Assembly (NCBI RefSeq): GCF_050948175.1
Contig: NW_027490096.1
Coordinates: 1,736,001-1,800,000, forward strand
From: Xylocopa sonorina
Lineage: Eukaryota > Arthropoda > Insecta > Hymenoptera > Apidae
Direction of reading: 5' to 3'
DNA length: 64,000 bases
Below the pieces are notes generated by a model. That model ran no database searches and had not been told where the DNA came from. It saw nothing but the letters and a program-made list of their open reading frames with translations. Every line of letters begins with the position of its first letter. Within the stretch, counting starts at the first letter, position 1. Both the position numbers and the translations under genes were made by a program. Shown here piece after piece: positions 14,901 through 24,233 of the stretch.

Positions 14901-16590
14901 CTTCGCAATTAATATTATATCTTATCATGAAACATGGAAATGAGATGCGATATCCCGTTTCAAGAAGCATTAGAACTCTATTGCTTCGATACGTAGACAT
15001 CTGCAATCGCTACTTCCTAGCAAGGAACTGTCGCATTTACATTCATTTGAAGTGTATGCGAGGTATACATAACACTTCGCAATGAATATTATATCTAATC
15101 GTGAAACATAGATATGAGATGCGATATCGCGTTTTGAGATGCAATAGAAATATAATGCTACGATACGCAGAAATCTGCAAACGCTATTTCCTAGCAAGGA
15201 AGTGTCGCATTAACATTCTTTTGAAGTGTATGCGAGGTATACATAACACTTCGCAATGAATACTATATGTTGTCACGAAACATAGAAATGAGATGCGATA
15301 TCTCGTTTTAAGAAGGATTATAACTCGCTTGCTACGATACGTAGACATCTGCAAACTCTATTTCCTAGCAAGGAAGTGTCGCATTTACATTCATTTGAAG
15401 TGAATACGAGGAATACATGAAACTTCGCAATGAATATTATTTCTTATCTTGAAGCATAGAAATGAGATGCGATATTCCGCTTCAAGAAGCATTAGAACTC
15501 TATTGCTTCGACACGTAGACGTCTGCAAACGCTATTTCCTAGCAAGGAACTGTCGCATTTACATTCATTTGAAGTGTATGCGATGTACACGTGACACTTC
15601 GCAATAAATATTATATCTTTTCATGAAACATAGAAATGAGATGCGATACCGCGTTTTAAGATGCAATAGAAATCTAATGCTACGATACGCAGAAATCTGC
15701 AAACGCTACTTCCTAGCAAGGAAGTGTCGCATTTACATTCTTCTGAAGTGAATCCGAGATATACATGACACTTCGCAATGAATATTATATCTTATCATGA
15801 AACATAGCAATGAGATGCGATATTGCGGTTTCAGAAGCATTAGAACCCTATTGCTCGATACGTAGACATCTGCAAACGCTACTTCCTAGCATGGAAGTGT
15901 CGCATTTACATTTTTTTGAAAGGAATACGAGGTATACATGACACTTGGCAATGAATATTATATCTTATCATGAAACATAGAAATGTGGTGCGATATCGCG
16001 ATTTAAGAAGCATTAGAACTCTAGTGCTTCGATACGTAGCCATCTGCAAACGCTAGTTCCTAGCAAGGAAGTGTCGCATTTATATTAATTTGAAGTGTGA
16101 ACGAAATGTACATAGCACTGCACAATGAATATTATATCTTATCATGAAACGTAGAAGTGAGTTGCGATATCGCGATTTAAGAAGCATTAGAACTCTAATG
16201 CTACGATACGTAGACATCTGCAAACGCTATTACCTAGCAAGGAAGTGTCGCATTCACATTCTTTTGAAGTGTATGCGAGGTATACAAGACAGTTCGCAAT
16301 AAATATTATATCTTATCATGAAACATAGAATTGAGATGCGATAACGCGTTTTAAGAAGCATTAGAACTCTATTGCTATGATACGTAGGCATCTGCAAAGG
16401 CTTTATCCTAGCAAGGAAGTGTAGCATTTACATTCTTTTGAAGTGAATACGAAGTATGCATAACACTCCACAATGAATATTATATCTTATCACGAGACAT
16501 AGGAATGAGATACGTTATCGTGTTTTAAGATGCATTAGAACTCTAATGCTACGGTACGTAGACATCTGCAAACGCTATTTCCTAGCAAGG
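11900..16590 (+). repeat. Mostly monomeric satellite, containing copy A of a dispersed ~1.5-kb segment
   Basis: Monomers here are diverged from each other with no regular higher order. The part from about 14690 to 16190 (copy A) is nearly identical to about 30535-32045 (copy C) and, in part, to about 27740-28830 (copy B). All three carry the same micro-expansion, three tandem CGCATT/CATTCG steps, at about 14850-14870, 27912-27930 and 30708-30724. Copies A and B lie on opposite sides of the retrotransposon. Confidence 0.8.
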
Positions 16591-17634
16591 AAGTGTCGCA
16601 TTTACAATCATTTGAAGTGTATGCGTGGTATACATGACAATTCGCAATGAATATTATATCTTAACATGAAACATAGAAATGGTATGCGATATAGCGTTTT
16701 GAGAAGCATTAGAACCCTATTGCTTCGATACGTAGACATCTGCAAACGCTATTTTCTAGCAAGGATGTGTGGCATTTACATTCTCTTGAGGTGAGTACGA
16801 GGTACACATAACACTCCACAATGAATATTACATCTTATCATGAAACATAGAAATGAGGAGCCATATCGCGTTTTATAAAGCATTATAACTCTATTGCAAT
16901 GATACATCGGCATCTGCAAACGCTTTTTCCTAGCAAGGAAGTGTAGCATTTACATTCAATTGAGGTGAATACGAGGTATGCGTAACACTCCACAGTGAAT
17001 ATTATATCTTATCATGAAACATAGAAATAAGGAGCGATATCGCGTTTTAAGGAGCATTAGAACTCTATTACTTCGATACGTAGACATCTGGAAACGCTAG
17101 TTCCTAGCAAGGAAGTGTCGCATTTACAATCATTTGAAGTGTATGCGTGGTATACATGACAATTCGCAATGAATATTATATCTTAACATGAAACATAGAA
17201 ATGGTATGCGATATAGCGTTTTGAGAAGCATTAGAACCCTATTGCTTCGATACGTAGACATCTGCAAACGCTATTTTCTAGCAAGGATGTGTGGCATTTA
17301 CATTCTCTTGAGGTGAGTACGAGGTACACATAACACTCCACAATGAATATTACATCTTATCATGAAACATAGAAATGAGGAGCCATATCGCGTTTTATAA
17401 AGCATTATAACTCTATTGCAATGATACATCGGCATCTGCAAGCGCTTTTTCCTAGCAAGGAAGTGTAGCATTTACATTCCATTGAGGTGAATACGAGGTA
17501 TACATAACACTCCACAATGAATATTATATCTTATCATGAAACATAGAAATAAGGAGCGATATCGCGTTTTAAGGAGCATTAGAACTCTATTACTTCGATA
17601 CGTAGACATCTGGAAACGCTAGTTCCTAGCAAGG
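16591..17634 (+). repeat. Tandem duplication of a 3-monomer (522-bp) unit
   Basis: 16591-17112 and 17113-17634 are nearly identical over three monomers, sharing unusual features such as TATGCGTGGTATACATGACA and TGATACATCGGCATCTGCAA. A third start of the unit at 17635 runs for only about 20 bp before switching to another monomer type. Confidence 0.85.
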
Positions 17635-18183
17635 AAGTGTCGCATTTACAATCATTTGAAGTGAATGCGAGGTATACATAACACTGCACAATGAATATTA
17701 TATCTTATCATGATACATAGAAATGAGATGCGATATCGCGTTTTAAGCAGCATTAGAACCCTATTGCTACGGTACGTAGATATCTGCAGACGCTATTTCC
17801 TAGCAAGGAAGTGTCGCATTTACATTCTTTTGAAGTGAATATGAGGTATGCATAACACTCCACAATGAATATTATATCTTATCATGAAACATAGAAATGA
17901 GATGCGATATGGCGATTTAAGAAGCATTAGAACTCTAATGCTACGATACGTAGACATCTGCAAACGCTATTACCTAGCAAGGAAGTGTCGCATTTACATT
18001 CTTTTGAAGTGTATGCGAGGTATACATGACACTTCGCAATGAATATTGTATTGTCACGTCCCGAGGTGCGGTTGCGCTCGCAACGGTGGCACAAAGTCGT
18101 AACCGTTCCCGAAAATAACGCGAATTGCGTCCGGACCGGGTTCGTTGGCGTTTCGGACTCGATAAAACGGTAATTAACACGAA

Positions 18184-18192
18184 ACTTACCTT
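18184..18192 (-). promoter_or_regulatory. Consensus 5' splice site in the 3' LTR
   Basis: The element strand reads AAGGTAAGT, a near-perfect donor (AG|GTAAGT). The same site occurs at the same place in the 5' LTR and in the diverged solo LTR, which argues for function. It lies about 137 nt from the inner LTR edge. No matching acceptor could be identified by eye. Confidence 0.6.
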
Positions 18193-18485
18193 GTGATGGC
18201 TTGATTCTACTGTCTGATTTCTCTTTCCAGGTACCTGGAGCGCCTTGGATCCGCAACCGGGATGGCGGCGGCGTACGGCTGGAACGGAGGTACGGGTCGT
18301 GCGGCGAAGGAAACCTCCTTCACAGGAACCAGGACTCGAACGCAGGAAATTGAATATTCTGGTGCATCACCCACGTATTCCCGAGCGAGACGACGAATAA
18401 ACCCTCTCCTCCCCGCGCGTCGTGTACGCTTTGTCGGAGGTGCAAGGCTCGTCGAGAATACTTGAACTTCGGTTGAGTACGGCAC
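18186..18485 (-). pseudogene. LTR-encoded reading frame, 3' LTR copy with internal deletion and premature stop
   Basis: Same frame as the small protein in the 5' LTR (25586-25966). It keeps the arginine-rich core (KRTRRAGRRGFIRRLAREY), lacks 27 codons in frame after the AARPV motif, and ends early at a TAG (18209-18207) seven codons before the TAA embedded in the splice donor. The ATG present in the 5' LTR copy is ACG here. This copy probably cannot make the full product; its frame integrity otherwise supports coding ancestry. Confidence 0.45.
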
Positions 18486-19166
18486 GGCTAAGCGTTGGTT
18501 CGCTCTAGCTTACCGGGATCGACCTGGGCGCAAGATATTCTGTACACGGTAGAAGTGAGGATGGAGCAACTAAGCGCTGGTTCGCTCTAGTCGTCGAGCC
18601 TCAAGACTATCGCAGATGAGATATAGAAATAGAATAATCGCGAGCGTACCCGTGGAGTAGAATTAAGGAATTGTATTTGAACTCGAATAAAGATACTTTG
18701 AATCTGGTAAAAATAAACTATATTCTATGATTTCACTATACTAAATACACTTGACTAAGTTCTAAGTTACTGACTAGCGATTACAATGAGAATTAGAAAT
18801 AGTATAAAGTATCGAATGGACTCCGCTATGGGAGTATGGATAGAGACGAATGCATTAGAGCTAATTGCTCGTTGCGAATGAGCCTATTGCTCGGATCGGA
18901 AGTGCATCGTTCGGATGCTGGATTAGAACTCCTCGGTTCGGAGATGAGATACGAACTGACTCTCGGATCTCGCGTCCGCGACCTCCTCGGGTCGCGCGGC
19001 GCGCGAGTCGCTGGGCCCTCGCGGTGGGGCGGACGGTCGGAGTAGGGCGGCCGCTCGGCCCTCGTGGTGGGGCGGCCGTTCGGAGTGGGGCGCGGCCCGC
19101 GTTAAGCGTGAGCCGCGAGCGTCGAGTGTGCGCGCGAGTGCAACGGAACATAACCGTGCATGAATA

Positions 19167-19181
19167 GAATATACATATATT
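19167..19181 (-). promoter_or_regulatory. TATA-like element of the 3' LTR
   Basis: AT-rich stretch AATATATGTATATTC on the element strand, about 350 bp into the LTR and just past the Pol stop. It recurs in the 5' LTR. Its position would make the Pol tail part of U3 and the rest of the LTR R-U5. This is inferred from motif and position only. Confidence 0.35.
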
Positions 19182-19238
19182 CACTTAAATCTAGGTGTGT
19201 GTTGGTGTGTATGTACATAGGTGAGTAGTGTGCTTATT

Positions 19239-22200
19239 CTAATCCCACATGTACGAGAAGTACGTATAGGGCTTCGTGATCGCTGGGGATTCGACCCAGT
19301 ACGTGTCGGAGAGCTCCTCGCCCTCGTAATACGGGGTGAAGTCCTCCCCCTCGTGTGTGGAGATCGCGCGTGGGCGCGGCATGCTGCATCCCTCTTCCCT
19401 CTCGTACCTTTGTCTCCTTCTGTAGGGACGGCGAGTCGGCGGGTGGCCCGTGTGCAGGGGCTCCGGATAAGGATGCTGGGGATGATGAGGTGGTCGCCGG
19501 AGGGTGGCAGGCGGTACGCCTGACGTTACACCACCCCCCTTGGAAAAAGAATCTCGGCCATGCCGAGATCTCTTGTCTGTTGGGTAGATTTCGGGATGCT
19601 GGATCCTTCTCTTGGTCCTGTCGTCTGGATGCTGCGGAATCTGAGGTTTTTCGCCTGGTTGATCCTGGCGATAACGTTTGGAGTTTGGACCGTGACTGCG
19701 GGCTTCCTTCGGATTGCAGGCACTTTCGTCGCTTTCACTTTCAGCGTTCGTTTGAATGTCACTGCTCTCACTGGCTTCATTTTCAGTTTTTCGCACTTTT
19801 CTTTCACTAGCATCCACACTCTGCATACTATGCATTCGTTTACAAATTTTGATTTTGTTCGTATGAACAATTTTATGGCGCCCTTTTACATTCAGCTTAA
19901 CATTACAGTTGCCCAAAATTTCGAGGATACGGTACGGTCCAGAATACTGTGCCTGGAACTTATGTTTGTTCGGCTCTTTTAAAAGATAGACCCATTGGCC
20001 TACCTCGAAGTTTTGGACATTGAGATTTCGGTCATAATAATATTTAGAACGGCGTTTCGCATTGTCTAGATTGGCTTTAGCCAAATCCTGAGATTTCGTG
20101 ATTTTCTCCTGAAGTTGTATAAGATAGTCGCTATATGTTTCGTTATCAGAGCTGTCTTGAAAAGGAGTGGCTGACGGCGTCCTAGCTATCCTGCCGAACA
20201 CTAGTTCGTGTGGGGTGTATAATGTACCCTCGTGCACACTGGTGTTGTATGAAAACATTGCATACGGTAACCAATTCACCCAATCGTTACTTGACTCTAT
20301 GTAATGCTTCAGATATTCGGCCAGGACGTGGTGAGATCGTTCAACGGACCCGTTTGTCTGTGGATGGAACGCAGTGGACTTGTATTGTTTAATACGGAAT
20401 TTGATTGCTATGGCTTTAATCAAGCTATTTATAAAGTTCGAACCTTGGTCCGTGAGTATGCCTTTCGGGCATCCGAACTTACAAATGAATTCTTTTATTA
20501 AAGCTTCGGCAATGTCTACTGCGGTGGTGGTTTTGAGAGGAACTGCGACTGAGTATTTAGTGAGGAGATCTTGGATCGTGAGGATACTAGTATAACCGTC
20601 GGAAGTTTCGGGAAGAGGACCCATTACGTCCATTGAAATCTTATCGAATGCCCTGCCAGGGGTGTCGGTTAAAGTGAGAGGCTGTCTGGTCTTCACCCGG
20701 ACCAGTTTCTCTGTCTGACAACTTTTACATTTGCCAATATATTCTTGTATTTGTGTTTTCATGTTTGGCCAAAAGTATTGTTGTCTGATGCGAGAATAAG
20801 TTTTATTAACCCCTTTGTGACCTCCCACAGGGGAGTCGTGGTTTTCTCTTATTATTTTCAGTCGCTCTTCGACCGAAGGGGTTTTAATGAGGCCCTGGCA
20901 GACCGTAATCTGGACAGTTGTTTCGTAGAACAGGTCCTGAAGGATTTTCTGGATTCGGGACCAGGATACGGAGTCTAGATAGGTTTGTGCGATACTAAAT
21001 GTTTGTAATTGTAATTCGTTTACAACGTCGCACAAGGATCTAAATGTTTCTATTACGGTCTGGAAATTGATTGATCTGGTGGAATGTTCGACGATTGGAA
21101 GCTGGATTTGGAATTCGTTTCCGATTTTTATGACTTTGGCTTTGGTAAGAACGTGATCTTTGTTTGGAAGGAATTTTTCAGCGTTCGCTAGATCTTTGGC
21201 GCCCGTGTCATAGGGGTGCCCAGATTGCGTGACGAAGACAACTACATTGTCTCGTCGCGTTGATAATGCGTCACGGCTGAAATTAAATAGAGGTTCGCGT
21301 CGGATAAATTCATTTGGAGCAGGAGTATAGAAGTCGGTGCTGTCGCTGGCGGCTTGCGGAGGTGATGCTGTGTTGGTACGGAAGGACGTGCCTGGAGTCG
21401 GTAATTCAGGTTCTGATGTTACCGGAGTAGGAGGAGGCGCTAGTGTGGTATACCTTTTACGGGTTTCCGGAGGCACATCGAAGATGTCGTCCTCCGAGTT
21501 TTCTGAATACGAGAGCGGAAAAATTTGAGCGGGATTCCGCGACAATGCGTCCGCATTAAGGTTCGTTTTTCCACTTTTATAGACCATCTCGTAGTCAAAT
21601 TCCGCTAACTTAAGCCTCCACCGTACGAGTCTACTTGACGGGTCCTTGACCGAATTCATCCACACTAACGGTCGATGGTCGGTAACGAGTTTGAATTGAT
21701 TACCGTATATGTATGGACGAAAGTAATGGACGGCGTAGACAATCGCCAGACACTCCTTCTCGATCGTGGAGTAGTTTTTCTCCGCAGCGTTTAACAGTCG
21801 CGACGTGTACGCGATTGGCAAGTCGCGGCCTATTGGTCCTTGACTCAAGATAGCACCAATAGCTTCGGCGGACGCGTCGGTCGTTATCACGAATGGTTGT
21901 TTAAAGTTTGGGTACTGCAAGATAGGCGCTTCGCATAGGCAATCTCGGAGTTTGACGAATGAATTCTCTTGCTCGTTACGCCATACAAAGGGCGCGTCTT
22001 TTTTTAACAAATTTGTAAGTGGCTTAGCAATATTAGAAAAATTTGCGATGAACCGCCTGTAGTACCCCGCGAGCCCGAGGAATTGTTTGATCTGTTTGGT
22101 GTTGCGCGGGCGCGGAAAATTTTTGACGGCGCTAATTTTCGCAGGGTCAGGTTTTACACCATGCTCACTGATAATATGACCCAAATAGCTTACTTCTCTC

Positions 22201-24233
22201 CTCAAGAATTCGCACTTATCCGGCTGCAATACTAAATTAGCTTCTTTGAGCCGTTGAGTTAATTTCTCGAATTTAAGTCGATGTTCTTGAAGAGAGCTAG
22301 CGTAGATAACAATGTCGTCCAAATAGACGAAAATTTCGTTCCCCTGGAGACCGGACAGGACATTGTCCATAAGTCGTTGGAACGTCGCTGGCGCATTTTT
22401 TAATCCGAATGGCATTCTTTTAAATTCATAATGCCCGTGAGGCGTCGAAAAAGCGGTTTTGGGAGCATCGGCGGGCTCCATTGGGATCTGGTGAAATCCG
22501 CTCGCGAGATCGAATGTACTAAAATACTTCGCGCTCCCGAGCTGATCAAGTATCTCGGTAATGCAAGGGAGGGGATAGGCATCGGCGACAGATTTCTCAT
22601 TGAGTGCGCGGTAGTCGATGACGACGCGCCATTGCTTGTTGCCCAAGGAGTCCGGTTTCTTTGGGACAACCCACAATAGCGAATTATATGGTGATTTTGA
22701 CGGAGAGATGACACCATTTTGTAAAAATTTGTCGACTTGTCGTCGAATCTCCTCCTTATGAGCTGGTGGGAATCGGTATTGTTTCACATTGACGGGGCGG
22801 TCGTCGACGGTTGGAATCTTGTGCGTGGTTGCTGACGTATGCCCTAATTTATCCCCCTCAATGTGAAAAAGCTCCTGCGTGCTTTGAACGAGACGGACGA
22901 CGTGCTCTCTTTCCTCTGCGTTGAGGTGGTCGAGACGGAGGAGACTAAGAAGTCGGTCTAGACGAGATTTCGAAGGTTTGGCGGATTTCGGTGTTTGTTT
23001 TAACGGCGCCTGTTGTATATTATTTTTAACCGCCTGAGCATAGGAGATTTGTTGAACATTCGCGATTTTGCAACGCGAAGGAGGAGTTTCGATTGTCGAA
23101 TATGGTGTCTGATTCGAGAAAGAAATAGAAGTTTTCCCTTTTTGGGATGAGCCGATCGGTACGGCGGATACGTTAGATTTAGTAGATTTAGAAAAAACCG
23201 GATAGAGCGACGGACTATCCTCCTCGTGGAGGGGAGTCATGATTTTCGCGGTCTCGAGTACGATTTCTGGTAACGCGATTTCGACGGCGCGGTCGGATGA
23301 ATTAATTATTCGAGTTACCGCTTTGCCCCGAATTACTCTGACGAGAGCGTTTCCGAAAAATATACCCGGCGCAAGATCGATACGAGGAATTATACCTTCC
23401 GCGAGGTTCGAATTAACTACGCGGACCTTGATACCGATATTTGATCTCGGCGGAATGGAGATACGGTCTCCTGACTTCGGAGAAGCTGCTTTGTCTTGCG
23501 TTCGAAGCTTCGATTTCGTTGCTGCATCGCGTTTCAGCGGAGGCGATGATTTACGCGGCGGGCACGGCGGCGGAGGGGGAATAGATTCCGTGCGCGGCGC
23601 TTGTTTACGTTTCGGCGATAGGAGAGGCTCTATTTTCGAGTCCGGTGACGGTTCCTCGAGTGCTTCGATATCGTCTTCGAAAGGAATTCTCTTACCATTC
23701 CATTTGATTATTTTATTTGGGAAAGAGATTTCTGCGTCCATACAGAACCCGGAGCCGAGGATCCCGCTTGGTTTAAGGGGAAAATCATCCTCGACCACAT
23801 TAAAGGGAACGACGCGACCGAAAATGACAAGATTCACCGTCCCTAAGGTTGCGGTTTTGCCATCGGTTACCCCTGTTATTATTACGATCTCGGACTTATC
23901 GATTCGCGCGGATGCTTTTAGAGCCGAACGTTTTATAATATTTATTTCCGCCCCAGTGTCCACCATGAAGCGAGTTGGTGAAATTAGGAGATCGGATTTT
24001 AAAATTACGTTTGGCGTGCTAGTTTTTCCGGTTATGTTTATCGCGGCGTTTCGTCGATTTCCGCGTTGGAGTTGTTCGCGGCGAGAGGACAGACTTGGTG
24101 CGCGGCCTCGCCACCTGTCTCGCGGCGGGTGCGGAGGCCATTGTCGTTTCCCGAATTTTTGTTTACCGCGTTGTTGTACTGCCTTTTGCGGCACTCGCCT
24201 ATTTCGTGCCCCGGGGTCTTGCAATAGCGACAA
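19239..24233 (-). CDS. pol: Pol polyprotein: protease, reverse transcriptase, RNase H, macro-like insert, integrase, LTR-encoded tail
   Basis: Open for 1664 codons from a TTG; the first true ATG in the frame is codon 90, inside protease, so expression by -1 frameshift from gag is expected. Aspartic protease DTG at 92-94; a proline-rich linker (about 216-235) and a beta-rich spacer follow. Reverse transcriptase about 490-660, with catalytic D575 and YLDD at 637-640. RNase H about 780-900, with D786, E825 or E827, D852 and D895. Residues about 995-1113 resemble a degenerate macro domain. Integrase zinc site H1132, H1139, C1169, C1172; catalytic D1202, D1262, E1298 (DD35E); GPY at 1432-1434; no chromodomain recognised. 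The tail is charged, then proline- and arginine-rich, crosses the polypurine tract (codons 1564-1568) and ends 97 residues inside the 3' LTR. No frame-breaking mutation is seen. It copies element RNA to DNA and integrates it. Confidence 0.95.
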   Translation of the reverse strand: MSLLQDPGARNRRVPQKAVQQRGKQKFGKRQWPPHPPRDRWRGRAPSLSSRREQLQRGNRRNAAINITGKTSTPNVILKSDLLISPTRFMVDTGAEINIIKRSALKASARIDKSEIVIITGVTDGKTATLGTVNLVIFGRVVPFNVVEDDFPLKPSGILGSGFCMDAEISFPNKIIKWNGKRIPFEDDIEALEEPSPDSKIEPLLSPKRKQAPRTESIPPPPPCPPRKSSPPLKRDAATKSKLRTQDKAASPKSGDRISIPPRSNIGIKVRVVNSNLAEGIIPRIDLAPGIFFGNALVRVIRGKAVTRIINSSDRAVEIALPEIVLETAKIMTPLHEEDSPSLYPVFSKSTKSNVSAVPIGSSQKGKTSISFSNQTPYSTIETPPSRCKIANVQQISYAQAVKNNIQQAPLKQTPKSAKPSKSRLDRLLSLLRLDHLNAEEREHVVRLVQSTQELFHIEGDKLGHTSATTHKIPTVDDRPVNVKQYRFPPAHKEEIRRQVDKFLQNGVISPSKSPYNSLLWVVPKKPDSLGNKQWRVVIDYRALNEKSVADAYPLPCITEILDQLGSAKYFSTFDLASGFHQIPMEPADAPKTAFSTPHGHYEFKRMPFGLKNAPATFQRLMDNVLSGLQGNEIFVYLDDIVIYASSLQEHRLKFEKLTQRLKEANLVLQPDKCEFLRREVSYLGHIISEHGVKPDPAKISAVKNFPRPRNTKQIKQFLGLAGYYRRFIANFSNIAKPLTNLLKKDAPFVWRNEQENSFVKLRDCLCEAPILQYPNFKQPFVITTDASAEAIGAILSQGPIGRDLPIAYTSRLLNAAEKNYSTIEKECLAIVYAVHYFRPYIYGNQFKLVTDHRPLVWMNSVKDPSSRLVRWRLKLAEFDYEMVYKSGKTNLNADALSRNPAQIFPLSYSENSEDDIFDVPPETRKRYTTLAPPPTPVTSEPELPTPGTSFRTNTASPPQAASDSTDFYTPAPNEFIRREPLFNFSRDALSTRRDNVVVFVTQSGHPYDTGAKDLANAEKFLPNKDHVLTKAKVIKIGNEFQIQLPIVEHSTRSINFQTVIETFRSLCDVVNELQLQTFSIAQTYLDSVSWSRIQKILQDLFYETTVQITVCQGLIKTPSVEERLKIIRENHDSPVGGHKGVNKTYSRIRQQYFWPNMKTQIQEYIGKCKSCQTEKLVRVKTRQPLTLTDTPGRAFDKISMDVMGPLPETSDGYTSILTIQDLLTKYSVAVPLKTTTAVDIAEALIKEFICKFGCPKGILTDQGSNFINSLIKAIAIKFRIKQYKSTAFHPQTNGSVERSHHVLAEYLKHYIESSNDWVNWLPYAMFSYNTSVHEGTLYTPHELVFGRIARTPSATPFQDSSDNETYSDYLIQLQEKITKSQDLAKANLDNAKRRSKYYYDRNLNVQNFEVGQWVYLLKEPNKHKFQAQYSGPYRILEILGNCNVKLNVKGRHKIVHTNKIKICKRMHSMQSVDASERKVRKTENEASESSDIQTNAESESDESACNPKEARSHGPNSKRYRQDQPGEKPQIPQHPDDRTKRRIQHPEIYPTDKRSRHGRDSFSKGGGVTSGVPPATLRRPPHHPQHPYPEPLHTGHPPTRRPYRRRQRYEREEGCSMPRPRAISTHEGEDFTPYYEGEELSDTYWVESPAITKPYTYFSYMWD
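19531..19544 (-). other. Polypurine tract (plus-strand primer site)
   Basis: The element strand reads CCAAGGGGGGTGG directly before the 3' LTR start TGTAACG. This is the expected place for priming of plus-strand DNA synthesis. It also lies inside pol, encoding Ser-Lys-Gly-Gly-Gly. Confidence 0.88.

Larger units (their letters stand above)
1..18051 (+). repeat. ~174-bp satellite array, block 1
   Basis: About 104 head-to-tail monomers of about 174 bp; this orientation is taken arbitrarily as +. Successive CATTAG/CATTGG landmarks fall at 1, 175, 348 and 522. The best conserved part of each monomer reads GATACGTAGACATCTGCAAA and continues with ATTTCCTAGCAAGGAAGTGT; a second conserved part holds the palindrome GCGATATCGC. 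The middle of the monomer varies in a few recurrent forms (CTTCGC, CTCCAC or CTGCAC before AATGAAT). No gene is visible. Open frames of 60-110 codons arise because 174 is divisible by three, so the same 58-codon reading recurs in every monomer. Confidence 0.97.
18052..19530 (-). repeat. 3' LTR of the retrotransposon
   Basis: 1479 bp; on the element strand it starts TGTAACG and ends GTGACA (TG...CA), directly after the polypurine tract. It encodes the last ~97 residues of Pol (19239-19530), then a TATA-like stretch, a GC-rich segment (about 18960-19120), a conserved small reading frame and a splice donor. Relative to the 5' LTR it lacks 81 bp in the small reading frame and two of three 27-bp tandem units, and carries 14 bp more near the end of the Pol tail. 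Roughly two dozen substitutions also separate the two LTRs by eye. Confidence 0.93.

Noticed and set aside
1..18051. CENP-B box in the satellite monomer
   Set aside because: No stretch fits the NTTCGNNNNANNCGGGN pattern; CTTCGATACG and CTTCGCAATG fail at the required A and CGGG positions.
18262..18465. Plus-strand frames in the LTRs (also 19221-19982, 45071-45908)
   Set aside because: They are antisense to the element, unlike in sequence between LTR copies, and without recognisable features.
18861..19184. Arginine/proline-rich minus-strand frame in the GC-rich LTR segment (also 26342-26695 and open in the solo LTR)
   Set aside because: The segment is conserved as DNA, but differences between LTR families fall as often at first and second codon positions as at third, so it looks like GC-rich regulatory DNA.
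19239..19560. Envelope gene downstream of pol
   Set aside because: The post-integrase tail has no signal peptide, membrane segment or cysteine pattern; it is a charged, proline- and arginine-rich Pol extension.
24147..24170. A-rich stretch AAACAAAAATTC as the frameshift site
   Set aside because: It is not a proper X-XXY-YYZ heptamer in the gag frame, whereas GGGAAAC just downstream is, with correct spacing to a hairpin.
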